Assembly: GCF_000348945.1 (NCBI RefSeq)
Contig: NZ_AOCK01000012.1
Span: forward strand, 62,001-126,000
From: Paeniglutamicibacter gangotriensis Lz1y
Lineage (GTDB): Bacteria; Actinomycetota; Actinomycetes; Actinomycetales; Micrococcaceae
Direction: 5' to 3'
Length of the DNA: 64,000 nt
Shown: positions 38,013 through 47,221 of the stretch, piece after piece
How positions within the stretch are numbered: position 1 is the first letter of the stretch
Layout: each line of letters starts with the position of its first letter
Notes under the pieces: model-generated
Databases searched by the model: none
Seen by the model: the letters and a program-made list of their open reading frames with translations, nothing else
Told to the model about the DNA's origin: nothing
Translations under genes and position numbers: made by a program

Positions 38013-38945
38013 CTAGAACGGGAACTTCGCGGTGGCCCGGTCCCAGAGGTTCACCGCTGCGGCGGCCAGCAGCGAGGACCCGAGCATGTGCAGCAAGACC
38101 AGGGGGACCGGCAGGCCGGTGAAGTGCTGGACGTAGCCGATGACACCCTGGAGCACCACTACTGCCGCCAGCAGCCATAACGGGGTGCGCAGCTTCGCAT
38201 CGGTCGTGTGGCGCAGCGCCAACACCAGGGCCACGACGGTGGCAAAAACCAGCAGGTACACCGGAACCACATGGATGCGGGTCACGATGTAGGGATCGAA
38301 CAGGTGCCGCGGGGCATCGGCGTCCCCGGCGTGCGGGCCGGTGCCCGTGACGATGGTGCCCAGCACCAAGGCCAGCGCCGAGGTGATCAGGATGGTCCAG
38401 CCCAGGAAGCGTTGGGTCGCACCGGCCGGTGCGCCCAACGAGTCCTGGCCGCGCAGCAGCGCCCCGGTGCGGTTCACCAGCAGCGCAGCGGCCATGACCA
38501 GGGCGGCTGAGACCAGGAAGTGCAGGGAGACGACCCACGGGTTCAAGCGGGTCCACACCGTGATGCCGCCGATCAGTGCCTGCGCCGGAATGACGGCAAG
38601 CAGGGCGACCGAGAGCCGGAAGACGGTCTTGTGCTCGGCGCGCATCTTCCAGATGGACACGATCATGGCCACCGCGATGGCTGCCAGGATGAAGGTGAGC
38701 AGGCGGTTGCCGAATTCGATCAGCCCATGGATGCCCGCCTCCGCAACAGGGGTCATGGAACCGGGTACGCAGTTCGGCCACTGCGAGCAACCCAGACCCG
38801 ACTTGGTCAGGCGCACTGCACCACCGGTGATGATGATGCCGATCTGCGAGGCGAGGGAAGCGATGGCCAAGCGGTGGACCGTGGTGTTCACGGCCGTCGG
38901 CAACTTGTCCGTCCAGCTGTGGGTGGCGGGGGTGGCGGTGCTCAT
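38013..38945 (-). CDS. ctaA: Heme A synthase
   Basis: This 310-residue, eight-helix membrane protein oxidises the C8 methyl of heme O to give heme A. Conserved heme-ligand histidines appear in the paired segments ATLGxTVRL-like GAAVRLTKSGLGCSQWPNC, FGNRLLTFILA, VSLHFLVSAAL and VLLHMLGSSLLAA. ATG 38945 lies 19 nt after the ABC permease stop and follows GGAG, while a longer start inside the permease is less likely. It is the last gene of the ABC exporter operon. ctaB is on the opposite strand 1.5 kb away, separated by the acetyltransferase and kinase-like genes. Confidence 0.93.
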   Translation of the reverse strand: MSTATPATHSWTDKLPTAVNTTVHRLAIASLASQIGIIITGGAVRLTKSGLGCSQWPNCVPGSMTPVAEAGIHGLIEFGNRLLTFILAAIAVAMIVSIWKMRAEHKTVFRLSVALLAVIPAQALIGGITVWTRLNPWVVSLHFLVSAALVMAAALLVNRTGALLRGQDSLGAPAGATQRFLGWTILITSALALVLGTIVTGTGPHAGDADAPRHLFDPYIVTRIHVVPVYLLVFATVVALVLALRHTTDAKLRTPLWLLAAVVVLQGVIGYVQHFTGLPVPLVLLHMLGSSLLAAAAVNLWDRATAKFPF

Positions 38946-38964
38946 GGTGTTGTGCTCCAGGATG

Positions 38965-39738
38965 CTAGTTCCATTTGAACCAGCGGGTTGCGGCGAAACC
39001 GGCAATGATTGTCCATGCCAGCAGAATCAGGATCCCGGAGACCGAGGTGCTCCCGGAAATAAGTGCCGACCTGAGGGAATCACCCAAGGCGGCCGAGGGC
39101 AGCAGGTCGACGAAGGGCTGCAGGTAGTCCGGCGCTCGGTTGCTCGGGAACAAGATGCCGCCGACGGCCGCCAGCAGCACCCAGGCGAGGTTGGTGATGG
39201 CCAAGGTGGCCTCGGGGCGCACGGTGCCCGCCACCAGGAGACCCAGGGCGGTGAATGCCGCCGCCCCCAGGACCAGCAGCGCGATGCCCGCCGGGATTCC
39301 TGCCACGGCAGGCCGCCAGCCCATCAGCAGGGAAATCCCGCCGATGACGATGACCTGCAGCACCAACACCGTCAAGACGGCCACGACCTTGCCGTAGATC
39401 AGCCCGGCGCGTCCCAGCGGCGTGGTGGACAAGAAGCGCAGGACCCCGTACCGGCGATCGAAGCCCGTGGCGATTCCCTGCCCGGTGAAGGCCGTAGATA
39501 TCACGCACAGGGCCAGCACGCCGGGGGCCGCGGCATCGATGGGCGATTCGGCCACGTCGTCGAGCAGGCCGGTGAAGACCAGTCCGATCAGGGCCAGCAG
39601 CGGCAACACCGCGGCAACGATGAGCTGCTCGCCGTTGCCGAGCATGGCCAGAGTCTCATAGCGGCCCTGCAACATGATGCGTTTGAGTGTTCCGTGCGCA
39701 TTGGAGGCAACGGGGGCGCTCTGCGTGCTAATTGGCAT
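38965..39738 (-). CDS. ABC-2 type transporter permease
   Basis: This 257-residue permease has six hydrophobic segments (for example EQLIVAAVLPLLALIGLVFTG and LLILVLQVIVIGGISLLMGW-like stretches). The first helix is preceded by the short amphipathic LKRIMLQGRYETLAML typical of ABC-2 exporters. ATG 39738 overlaps the ATPase stop by 11 bp and follows GAAGGG. The substrate is unknown. The same exporter pair upstream of sufR and next to ctaA is a conserved actinobacterial arrangement, so a link to heme or Fe-S metabolism is likely but unproven. Confidence 0.88.
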   Translation of the reverse strand: MPISTQSAPVASNAHGTLKRIMLQGRYETLAMLGNGEQLIVAAVLPLLALIGLVFTGLLDDVAESPIDAAAPGVLALCVISTAFTGQGIATGFDRRYGVLRFLSTTPLGRAGLIYGKVVAVLTVLVLQVIVIGGISLLMGWRPAVAGIPAGIALLVLGAAAFTALGLLVAGTVRPEATLAITNLAWVLLAAVGGILFPSNRAPDYLQPFVDLLPSAALGDSLRSALISGSTSVSGILILLAWTIIAGFAATRWFKWN

Positions 39739-40684
39739 GGTTACCCTTCTCGGCAATCTCCAGGAACACGTCTTCAAGTGTTCGAGGCTGCATGGTCAGC
39801 GCGTGGGGCAGGATGTCTTCGCGGCTCCACCAACCGGTCAGCGCAGCGAGGTCGGCGGCGGTGCGCACACCATCCAAGCGGTAATGCCCGGGTGTCGACT
39901 CGGCCAGGTGCAGGTGTTCGGGCAATGCTGGCAGCACCAGCGACGTTGCGGCGTTGAAGGTCACCGCCTGAACCGGTGTCTCGGTCGCTGCGTGTGCGGT
40001 CAGTTCGGCGACGGTGCCCTGGGCGATGTTGTGTCCGTCGTTGATGATGTACACGTAATCCGAGAGCCTTTGCGCATCTTCCATCAGATGCGTGGTGAGC
40101 ACGATGCACAACCCCGCATCACGCAATTCGTTGATCAAATCGAAGACCACCTGGCGCGACTGCGGATCGAGTCCGGCGCTGGGTTCGTCGAGGAAGACGA
40201 CCTCGGGGTTCCCGGCAAGCGCTGCGGCAAGCGCCACACGCTGCTTCTGACCCCCGGAAAGCCGGCGGATGGAGGTGGTGGCAAATTCGTTGATGCCCAA
40301 GCGTTCGATGAGTCCATCGATGTCACCGGGGCGCTGGAAGAAGGAAGCGACGTGCCGTAGTAGTGGAATGGGGCGCATCGAGGGCGGCAGGCCGCCGTCT
40401 TGCAGCATGACACCTACACGGGAACGCAGGGCCGGGCTGGCTCCGTAGGGATCCTCACCCAGCAAGCGGACGGTGCCGCCGTTGGCCGGGACCAGGCCCT
40501 GGGCGCAGGCCAGCGTCGTGGACTTTCCGGCGCCGTTTGCGCCGAGCAGGGTCGTGACGTTTCCGGGCTCGGCCTTGAGACTGATGCCGTGGAGTACACG
40601 CACCATCCGGCCGTCGAGGGCTGGCACGGGGCCGAAATCTTTAAGCAAGTCCTCGATCACGAGGCTTGGAGACACATTGGACAC
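39728..40684 (-). CDS. ABC transporter ATP-binding protein (exporter type)
   Basis: This 318-residue ATPase partner of the adjacent permease has Walker A LLGANGAGKSTT, signature LSGGQKQRVALA, Walker B VVFLDEPSAGLD and the H-loop in VLTTHLMEDAQ. A C-terminal extension of about 80 residues follows, as in CcmA/NodI-type multidrug exporters. The GTG start at 40684 lies 6 nt after TAGAAT on the minus strand, so the mRNA is probably leaderless. The operon diverges from sufR-sufBDCT, and the 151-bp gap must contain both promoters. Confidence 0.92.
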   Translation of the reverse strand: MSNVSPSLVIEDLLKDFGPVPALDGRMVRVLHGISLKAEPGNVTTLLGANGAGKSTTLACAQGLVPANGGTVRLLGEDPYGASPALRSRVGVMLQDGGLPPSMRPIPLLRHVASFFQRPGDIDGLIERLGINEFATTSIRRLSGGQKQRVALAAALAGNPEVVFLDEPSAGLDPQSRQVVFDLINELRDAGLCIVLTTHLMEDAQRLSDYVYIINDGHNIAQGTVAELTAHAATETPVQAVTFNAATSLVLPALPEHLHLAESTPGHYRLDGVRTAADLAALTGWWSREDILPHALTMQPRTLEDVFLEIAEKGNHAN

Positions 40685-40690
40685 TCAGCT

Positions 40691-40696
40691 ATTCTA
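40691..40696 (-). promoter_or_regulatory. Leaderless promoter -10 of the ABC exporter-ctaA operon
   Basis: TAGAAT on the minus strand is followed by AGCTGA and the GTG start at 40684. Confidence 0.65.
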
Positions 40697-40783
40697 GGAC
40701 ACGTAGAACTTGGACAGGCGCTGTTGTGGCGTCGGTCTCCTTTGGCCCGTCCCCCAAAGCCCGCGCGGTTCCACCGGTGGCGA

Positions 40784-40801
40784 AGTAAGTAATGCCTTAC
40801 T
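40784..40801 (+). promoter_or_regulatory. Inverted repeat in the suf promoter, candidate SufR operator
   Basis: AGTAAG-TAATGC-CTTACT has perfect 6-nt arms and a 6-nt spacer. It lies 34 bp before the sufR start, in the gap shared with the divergent ABC operon. Position suggests autoregulation by SufR; the motif differs from the boxes I recall for mycobacterial SufR, so the assignment is an inference. Confidence 0.5.
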
Positions 40802-40835
40802 AGACGCGGCGCGGGGATTAGCGCATGCTTGTGTT

Positions 40836-41624
40836 GTGTATTCACCGAAACAGACCGTGCAGGCCGGCGACGCGCCAGCACGCAACGCTCCCGCTACAGG
40901 GGAAGCCGAGGAACGCACCCGCGACCGGGTTTTACATGCAGTATTGGAAGATGGCCCGGTCAGTGCCGCCGAAATGGGCGAGCGCCTGGGTTTCACCCCT
41001 GCAGCTGTCCGTCGCCACCTTGATGCGCTCTCCAAGCAAGGGCTCGTCGAGGTCAAACTCGTGGCCAACCAGCGCAGCGGCGCCGGTCGGCCCTCACGCC
41101 GCTACGTGCTTTCGCACCGCGGCCAAACCCGGATGGGCAACGACTACCTTGATATTGCCGCCGATGCGCTGACCGAACTCGGTCGCGCCGCGGGACCCGC
41201 CGCCGTCGAAGCCTTCGCCGCCCGGCGATTTGCCGAGATGGAACGGCGCTACCGCCCCTTGATGGATGGCCTCGACGAACTCGAAGAACGGGCCGACGCA
41301 TTGAGCGAGGCACTCACCGAGGACGGTTTTGTCGGATCCACCCGGAAGGTCGGCGCAGGTTCGCCGACAGCAACCATGGCCAGCGTCCAGCTGTGCCAGG
41401 GGCACTGCCCCATCCAAGAATTGGCCAGGGAATTTCCCGTCTTTTGCGAGATGGAAACCCAGACCTTTTCCCGTCTGCTGGGTGTCGATGTGCGAAGGCT
41501 CTCGACACTTGCCAGCGGCGGGCATGTGTGTACGACCCACGTCCCCGTGGGTCGGAACCAAACTCCTCAGCCAGCTGAGAAGAGAACTCGAATCAAGATG
41601 ACGAAGCAAGAGAGGCCGCGATGA
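40836..41624 (+). CDS. sufR: Fe-S cluster-sensing repressor SufR
   Basis: This 262-residue regulator has an N-terminal winged helix of the ArsR/DeoR-like type ([20 protein letters not shown], then [20 protein letters not shown]). The C-terminal cysteines expected to bind an Fe-S cluster are [17 protein letters not shown] and [10 protein letters not shown]. SufR represses the suf operon when its cluster is intact. I place the start at GTG 40836 ([13 protein letters not shown]). Longer frames would cross the operator and the divergent promoter. Its stop overlaps the sufB start as ATGA. Confidence 0.93.
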   Translation: MYSPKQTVQAGDAPARNAPATGEAEERTRDRVLHAVLEDGPVSAAEMGERLGFTPAAVRRHLDALSKQGLVEVKLVANQRSGAGRPSRRYVLSHRGQTRMGNDYLDIAADALTELGRAAGPAAVEAFAARRFAEMERRYRPLMDGLDELEERADALSEALTEDGFVGSTRKVGAGSPTATMASVQLCQGHCPIQELAREFPVFCEMETQTFSRLLGVDVRRLSTLASGGHVCTTHVPVGRNQTPQPAEKRTRIKMTKQERPR

Positions 41625-43081
41625 CGGATCAGATTGCACAGGACTCCACTGACGCCGGTGTGATTACCGAGATTCTGGAGAAGAACCCCGAACTCCAAGG
41701 AATCGGTAATTACGAGTACGGCTGGAGCGACAAGAACGATGCCGGTGCCAATGCGCGCCGCGGCATCAACGAGGACGTTGTCCGCAACATCTCTGAGCTC
41801 AAGAGTGAGCCGCAGTGGATGCTGGACATGCGTCTGAAGGGCCTGAAGTACTTCGATCGCAAGCCCATGCCAACCTGGGGTGCAGACCTCTCGGGCATCG
41901 ACTTCGACAACATCAAGTACTTCGTGCGTTCCACCGAGAAGCAGGCCACCAGCTGGGAGGACCTGCCGGACGACATCAAGAACACATACGACAAGCTCGG
42001 CATCCCCGAGGCCGAAAAGCAGCGCCTGGTTTCCGGTGTCGCCGCTCAGTACGAGTCCGAGGTCGTCTACCACCAGCTGCGTGAAGACCTTGAGAAGCAG
42101 GGTGTCATCTTCCTCGACACGGATACCGCGTTGAAGGAACACGAAGACATCTTCAAGGAGTACTTCGGCACCATCATCCCGGTGGGCGACAACAAGTTCG
42201 CCTCACTGAACACCGCGACCTGGTCCGGCGGTTCCTTCGTATACGTCCCCAAGGGCGTCCACGTGGACATCCCGCTGCAGGCTTACTTCCGCATCAACAC
42301 GGAAAATATGGGCCAGTTCGAGCGCACCCTCATCATTGCCGATGAGGATTCCTACGTGCACTACATCGAGGGTTGCACCGCCCCGATCTACACCTCGGAT
42401 TCGCTGCACTCGGCAGTTGTGGAAATCATTGTGAAGAAGGGCGCCCGCGTCCGCTACACCACGATCCAGAACTGGTCGAACAACGTGTACAACTTGGTGA
42501 CCAAGCGCGCCGTCTGTGAAGAGGGCGCCACCATGGAGTGGGTCGATGGCAACATCGGTTCCAAGGTCACCATGAAGTACCCGGCCGTGTACCTGGTCGG
42601 CGAGCACGCCAAGGGTGAGACCCTGTCGATCGCTTTCGCCGGTGCCGGACAGCACCAGGACACCGGGTCGAAGATGGTCCACATCGCCCCGAACACCTCC
42701 TCGAAGATCGTCTCGAAGTCGGTGGCTCGCAACGGCGGGCGCTCGGCCTACCGTGGCCTGGTCCAGGTCCGCGAAGGCGCCAAGGGTGCACGCAACTCGG
42801 TCGAGTGTGACGCGCTGCTGGTTGACCAGATCTCGCGCTCGGACACCTACCCGTACATCGACGTCCGCGAGGACGACGTGACCATGGGCCACGAGGCAAC
42901 CGTTTCGCGTGTCTCCGAGGAGCAGCTGTTCTACCTGATGAGCCGCGGCATGACCGAAGAAGAAGCCATGGGCATGATCGTGCGCGGCTTCGTCGAGCCG
43001 ATTGCCCGCGAGCTTCCGATGGAGTACGCCATGGAACTCAACCGCCTCATTGAACTGCAGATGGAAGGATCCGTCGGTTAA
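41621..43081 (+). CDS. sufB: Fe-S cluster assembly scaffold SufB
   Basis: This 486-residue scaffold of the SufBCD complex is the site of nascent Fe-S cluster assembly. Conserved stretches include [60 protein letters not shown] (with a conserved cysteine) and the C-terminal [20 protein letters not shown]. No intein is present, unlike the mycobacterial homologue. The ATG overlaps the sufR stop; sufD starts 3 nt after the sufB stop. Confidence 0.98.
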   Translation: MTDQIAQDSTDAGVITEILEKNPELQGIGNYEYGWSDKNDAGANARRGINEDVVRNISELKSEPQWMLDMRLKGLKYFDRKPMPTWGADLSGIDFDNIKYFVRSTEKQATSWEDLPDDIKNTYDKLGIPEAEKQRLVSGVAAQYESEVVYHQLREDLEKQGVIFLDTDTALKEHEDIFKEYFGTIIPVGDNKFASLNTATWSGGSFVYVPKGVHVDIPLQAYFRINTENMGQFERTLIIADEDSYVHYIEGCTAPIYTSDSLHSAVVEIIVKKGARVRYTTIQNWSNNVYNLVTKRAVCEEGATMEWVDGNIGSKVTMKYPAVYLVGEHAKGETLSIAFAGAGQHQDTGSKMVHIAPNTSSKIVSKSVARNGGRSAYRGLVQVREGAKGARNSVECDALLVDQISRSDTYPYIDVREDDVTMGHEATVSRVSEEQLFYLMSRGMTEEEAMGMIVRGFVEPIARELPMEYAMELNRLIELQMEGSVG

Positions 43082-43083
43082 TC

Positions 43084-44361
43084 ATGACTGATACCGCAAC
43101 TCACACAACGGGCGAAAAGGCCCGCATCGGTGCCCCGAGCATTTCGGGGTTCACCGAGGAAGGCGAAAACCTTTCGCCAATGAACGAAGCAGCATCACCG
43201 ATCGGCGGTGCGGCCTCCAAGGCGCACAGCCACGGTGGCGGAGCCGGCATCCCTGATTCCTCGCGTGCTGGTCGTCTGACCAGCTACAACGTCGATGATT
43301 TCCCGGTGCTGACCGGTCGTGAAGAGGACTTCCGTTTCACCCCGCTTAAGCGCATGGGTGGCCTGCACAAGAATGAGCTGGTCGGGGTCGCCCCCGAGCT
43401 GGTCGTCACTGACGCCAACGTCTCCACCTTGGAAACCGTGGCCATGACCGACGCCCGCGTCGGTTCGGCAGGTACCCCGGAGGACCGCATCTCGGCTAAC
43501 GCCTGGAAGCATGCAGCCGAGGCCAAGGTCGTCACCATCCCGGCGAACTCCACCGGCGAACAGGTCACCTTGACCTACACCGGCACCTCCACCGAGGCTG
43601 CCGCTAGCCACTTGGTCTTGATTGCCGAAGCCAACTCCGAGTCAGTCGTGGTCATTGACCACGTCGGATCCGCGGTGCTGGCCCAGAACATCGAAATCGA
43701 TGTCCGCGAAGGCGCCAAGCTGACAGTGATCTCGTTGCAGGCCTGGGACGAGCATGCCATCCACGCAGCCTCCCACCTGGCCAAGGTCGGCAAGGCCGCG
43801 CACCTGAAGCACATCGCCGTGACCTACGGCGGTGACCTCGTGCGCTTGACTCCCTCGGCTCACTTTGAGGGCGAGGGTGGAGAAGTAGAGCTCTTCGGGC
43901 TGTACTTCGCCGATGCCGGACAGCACCTGGAACACCGCTTGTTCGTTGACCACGCCACCGAGAACTGCAAGTCCAACGTCCTGTACAAGGGCGCACTGCA
44001 GGGCAAGGACGCGCACACCGTGTGGGTCGGCGACGTGCTGATTCGCAAGGAAGCCAAGGGGACCAACTCCTACGAGGCCAACCGCAACCTGGTACTGACC
44101 GAGGGCGCACGCGCCGACTCGGTACCGAACCTGGAGATCGAGACCGGCCTGATCGACGGTGCCGGACACGCATCGACGACCGGACGCTTTGACGATGAGC
44201 ACCTCTTCTACCTGATGAGCCGCGGCATCGACGAGAAGACCGCACGCCGTCTGGTGGTGCGCGGCTTCCTGAACGAGATCGTCCAGCAGATCCGGGTTCC
44301 GGAGATCGAAGAACGCCTGGCCGAGACGATCGAGCGCGAGCTCGCCGCCACGGACAGCTAA
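43084..44361 (+). CDS. sufD: Fe-S cluster assembly protein SufD
   Basis: This 425-residue paralogue of SufB completes the SufBC2D scaffold. The C-terminal beta-helix half shows HRLFVDHATENCKSNVLYKG, HTVWVGDVLIRKEAKGTNSY and [20 protein letters not shown], typical of the family. The N-terminal about 60 residues are low-complexity and poorly conserved. It is followed by a 70-nt gap before sufC, the only sizeable spacing in the operon. Confidence 0.97.
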   Translation: MTDTATHTTGEKARIGAPSISGFTEEGENLSPMNEAASPIGGAASKAHSHGGGAGIPDSSRAGRLTSYNVDDFPVLTGREEDFRFTPLKRMGGLHKNELVGVAPELVVTDANVSTLETVAMTDARVGSAGTPEDRISANAWKHAAEAKVVTIPANSTGEQVTLTYTGTSTEAAASHLVLIAEANSESVVVIDHVGSAVLAQNIEIDVREGAKLTVISLQAWDEHAIHAASHLAKVGKAAHLKHIAVTYGGDLVRLTPSAHFEGEGGEVELFGLYFADAGQHLEHRLFVDHATENCKSNVLYKGALQGKDAHTVWVGDVLIRKEAKGTNSYEANRNLVLTEGARADSVPNLEIETGLIDGAGHASTTGRFDDEHLFYLMSRGIDEKTARRLVVRGFLNEIVQQIRVPEIEERLAETIERELAATDS

Positions 44362-44431
44362 GTCTTCCCCCAACAACACAAACTTCGTCGATCAACGTAT
44401 CGACATCACGGAAAGAGAACGGACTCAAGGC

Positions 44432-45190
44432 ATGTCTACTCTGGAAATTAAGGACCTGCACGTCTCCATCGAGACCGAGCAGGGCGACAAGGAAATCCTC
44501 AAGGGTGTTTCCCTCACCATCAAGACCGGTGAAACCCACGCCATTATGGGCCCCAACGGTTCGGGCAAGTCCACCTTGGCCTCGACCATTGCCGGACACC
44601 CGCGCTACAAAGTCACCTCCGGCACGATCACCCTTGATGGTGAAGACGTGCTGGCGATGAGTGTTGACGAGCGTGCCCGCGCAGGCCTGTTCTTGGCCAT
44701 GCAGTACCCGGTCGAGGTGCCGGGTGTTTCGATGACCAACTTCTTGCGTACCGCCAAGACGGCCATCGATGGCACCGCTCCGAAGCTGCGCACCTGGACC
44801 AAGGACGTCAAGACGGCCATGGAAGCCCTCAAGATCGATGCCGAGTTCGCCTCGCGCAACGTCAACGAGGGCTTCTCCGGCGGCGAGAAGAAGCGCGTGG
44901 AGATCCTGCAGCTGGAACTCTTCAAGCCGAAGTTCGCCATCTTGGACGAGACCGACTCGGGTTTGGACGTCGATGCACTGAAGGTCGTCTCCGAGGGTGT
45001 TAACCGCGCTCAGGACGAAAACGAGATGGGCACCTTGCTCATCACGCACTACACCCGCATCCTGCGCTACATCAAGCCCGACTTCGTGCACGTCTTCGTT
45101 GACGGCAAGATCGCCGAACAGGGTGGCGCGGAGCTTGCAGACCGCCTTGAAGACGAGGGCTACGACCGCTTCCAGAACGTACCGGCCTAG
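44432..45190 (+). CDS. sufC: Fe-S cluster assembly ATPase SufC
   Basis: This 252-residue soluble ABC-type ATPase energises the SufBCD scaffold. Walker A is IMGPNGSGKSTLAS, the signature FSGGEKKRVEILQ, and Walker B AILDETDSGLDVDALK (D-E-T in place of D-E-P, as in other SufC proteins), with the H-loop in LLITHYTRILRYIKPDFVHV. The ATG follows a purine-rich stretch. sufT starts 3 nt after its stop. Confidence 0.98.
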   Translation: MSTLEIKDLHVSIETEQGDKEILKGVSLTIKTGETHAIMGPNGSGKSTLASTIAGHPRYKVTSGTITLDGEDVLAMSVDERARAGLFLAMQYPVEVPGVSMTNFLRTAKTAIDGTAPKLRTWTKDVKTAMEALKIDAEFASRNVNEGFSGGEKKRVEILQLELFKPKFAILDETDSGLDVDALKVVSEGVNRAQDENEMGTLLITHYTRILRYIKPDFVHVFVDGKIAEQGGAELADRLEDEGYDRFQNVPA

Positions 45191-45192
45191 TC

Positions 45193-45537
45193 ATGAGCGT
45201 ATCCAACGAAACGGCAAGCGGATCGGCCGAGACCGCACTTGAGGACGTCGAAGAGGCGCTCAAGGATGTCATTGACCCCGAGCTGGGTGTCAACATCGTC
45301 GACCTGGGGCTGCTCTACGGGCTCAAGTACGCCGACGATGGCGCACTGCTGATCGATATGACCCTGACCACCGCGGCCTGCCCGCTCACCGATGTTATCG
45401 AGGAGCAGGTCGGACAGGCCATGGAATCAGTTGTTGATTCCTACCGGTTGAACTGGGTCTGGATGCCGCCATGGGGTCCGGAACGGATCACCGACGACGG
45501 TCGCGACCAGATGCGGGCCTTGGGCTTCAACATCTAG
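45193..45537 (+). CDS. sufT: SufT / DUF59 metal-sulfur cluster assembly factor
   Basis: This 114-residue MIP18/DUF59-family protein is thought to help mature Fe-S proteins. The conserved DVIDPELGVNIVDLGLLYGL and the cysteine motif TLTTAACPLTDVIEEQV are present, and the C-terminus has VWMPPWGPERITDDGRDQMR. It is the last gene of the suf operon; unlike the mycobacterial locus, no sufS or sufU gene lies between sufC and sufT. Confidence 0.94.
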   Translation: MSVSNETASGSAETALEDVEEALKDVIDPELGVNIVDLGLLYGLKYADDGALLIDMTLTTAACPLTDVIEEQVGQAMESVVDSYRLNWVWMPPWGPERITDDGRDQMRALGFNI

Positions 45538-45551
45538 TTCGTACGGACAGT

Positions 45552-45603
45552 AAAAAGCGAGGTGCGATTTCTCCTTGGTCGGGGAGATCGCGCCTCGCTT
45601 TTT
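45552..45603. terminator. Bidirectional terminator after sufT
   Basis: A 23-nt arm (45552-45574) starting AAAAAGCGAGG pairs with 45581-45603 ending CCTCGCTTTTT, with three G-T pairs. It can terminate both the suf operon and the convergent peptidase gene. Confidence 0.9.
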
Positions 45604-45616
45604 CGTGTTCGGCGGT

Positions 45617-46531
45617 TCACGCGCCGGGCTTGTCCAGGTTTCCTGCCGAGAGCGTATCGCAGGTGTTGATGTCCCCGGTGGAGTAGCCCTGCATAAACCA
45701 GGCCTGGCGTTGGGCCGAGGACCCATGAGTCCAGCCCTCGGGATTCACCTGCCCGGTGGCAGCTTCCTGGATCCTGTCGTCGCCCACCGCGGAGGCTGCC
45801 GAAAGTGCCGAGGCCAGATCCCTCTTGCTGAACGGTTCCATGAACGTGGTGCCGGAGGCGTCCTTGGTGTTGGCTGCATGCGCCGCCCACATGCCCGCAA
45901 AGCAGTCGGCCTGCAGTTCCACACGCACCGAACCGGAGGTGGCCCCGGTGCCGCCCTGCTGGGAGGCCGACAGGGTGCCGATGGTGTTCTGGATATGGTG
46001 CCCGTACTCGTGGGCGACGACGTACTCTTCGGCCAGCGCCCCGCCGTCGGCCCCGTAATTGGTATGCAGGTCGGCGAAGAATCCGGTGTCAAAGTAGGCG
46101 ACCTGGTCCGCGGGGCAGTAGAACGGCCCCACCGCGCTGGAAGCCGCGCCACAGGCGGTGTCGACCTGTCCGCCGAAGATCTCCACCCCGGGCTTTTGGA
46201 CCGCGACATCGTACTGGGGCAGGTAGTCGAGCCAGAAGCCGTCCAGCGATTCGGTGGTGGCCAGGATCCGACAGTCGGTGCGCTCATTGGCATCGGATCC
46301 GGTCTTGCACTCGCTGATGGCCGGTGCCGCACCATCCCCGGGCCCCTGTTCGACGCCCGGCTGCGAGCCGAGGCCCAGCCCGGAGAGCATCTCGGGGTTG
46401 ATGCCTAGGACGGCGGCCAATAGCACCACGATGATCCCGCCGCCACCGGCGGCGATCTTGCCGCCGCGGCCGCGGCCACGGGAATCCCGGATGCGTGAGG
46501 AATCAAGTTTTGCGTCGTCGTTGAAGCTCAT
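45617..46531 (-). CDS. Neutral zinc metallopeptidase, YpfJ family
   Basis: This 304-residue membrane-anchored predicted protease has a hydrophilic arginine-rich N-terminus, then one membrane helix (about residues 28-46, GGGGIIVVLLAAVLGINP), then the catalytic domain outside the cytoplasm. The zinc motif is VVAHEYGHHIQN (H-E-x-x-H) with the downstream VELQADCFAGMWA carrying the third ligand Glu. Two cysteine pairs may form disulfides. The biological substrate is unknown. ATG 46531 has TATTGT 7 nt upstream, again a leaderless arrangement. Confidence 0.92.
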   Translation of the reverse strand: MSFNDDAKLDSSRIRDSRGRGRGGKIAAGGGGIIVVLLAAVLGINPEMLSGLGLGSQPGVEQGPGDGAAPAISECKTGSDANERTDCRILATTESLDGFWLDYLPQYDVAVQKPGVEIFGGQVDTACGAASSAVGPFYCPADQVAYFDTGFFADLHTNYGADGGALAEEYVVAHEYGHHIQNTIGTLSASQQGGTGATSGSVRVELQADCFAGMWAAHAANTKDASGTTFMEPFSKRDLASALSAASAVGDDRIQEAATGQVNPEGWTHGSSAQRQAWFMQGYSTGDINTCDTLSAGNLDKPGA

Positions 46532-46538
46532 GATTCAT

Positions 46539-46544
46539 ACAATA
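46539..46544 (-). promoter_or_regulatory. Leaderless promoter -10 of the metallopeptidase gene
   Basis: TATTGT on the minus strand precedes ATG 46531 by 7 nt. Confidence 0.5.
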
Positions 46545-46594
46545 CGACGGTCTAGCGGTTTTTGGCGGCAGCTTGCGCCCCGCCGCAGAAAATT

Positions 46595-47221
46595 TCAGCT
46601 GCGTTCCATGATGCCGCGAGCCGCCAGCGCGTCGGAGGTCCGCTGGGCGTAGGCCACGGTGTTGATTACTACCGGGGCCGCCAGGGTGGCGGGATTGCGT
46701 TGGATCCCGCGGGCCTTGGCCGCATCGGAGACCTCTTGTACCGAGGTTGCGATCGCCGGGATGCTGCGCAACATCAGCGCCACGGCCAGGGCGATGGTCG
46801 CCGGATTGCCGCCCACCAGACGCACCGGCGACGCGGCGCGCTCCAGCCCGTCCAGCAGCGCGGCCTGGGTGGTGGTCAGCAGCACCAGCCGCCCGCATTG
46901 GACCGCCGCCAGCATGCCGCTGACCAGGGTCACGGCGAACAGTGGGGTGTTCAGGATCGACTGGTATATCCCCAGGATCACGAAGACCCACCACAAATGA
47001 CGTAGCGGTGCCGCCCAGGCGCGCAGCACCCGCGGACCGGCCAGCGCAAACAGCCCCACGCTCAGGGCCAAGGCTCCCAGACCGACCGCGGGGATGCGCC
47101 ACAGCAGCACCGCGGCGCCGACCAGCAGCACGATCAGGTACTTGAGGGCTAATGGCGTGCGGTGCACCACGCTGTTTCCAGACAGGTAGTGGCCCAACAG
47201 CATCTGGTGCGAGGCGCTCAT
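46595..47221 (-). CDS. bioN: ECF transporter transmembrane subunit (BioN/EcfT)
   Basis: This 208-residue membrane subunit couples the ATPase to the biotin-binding subunit of an energy-coupling-factor importer. It has about five membrane segments and the two alanine-arginine-glycine coupling motifs, DAAKARGIQ and SDALAARGI, that insert into the ATPase grooves. The start ATG overlaps the stop of ecfA as ATGA. Order bioY-ecfA-ecfT matches the biotin-specific BioYMN systems of actinobacteria and rhizobia. Confidence 0.92.
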   Translation of the reverse strand: MSASHQMLLGHYLSGNSVVHRTPLALKYLIVLLVGAAVLLWRIPAVGLGALALSVGLFALAGPRVLRAWAAPLRHLWWVFVILGIYQSILNTPLFAVTLVSGMLAAVQCGRLVLLTTTQAALLDGLERAASPVRLVGGNPATIALAVALMLRSIPAIATSVQEVSDAAKARGIQRNPATLAAPVVINTVAYAQRTSDALAARGIMERS

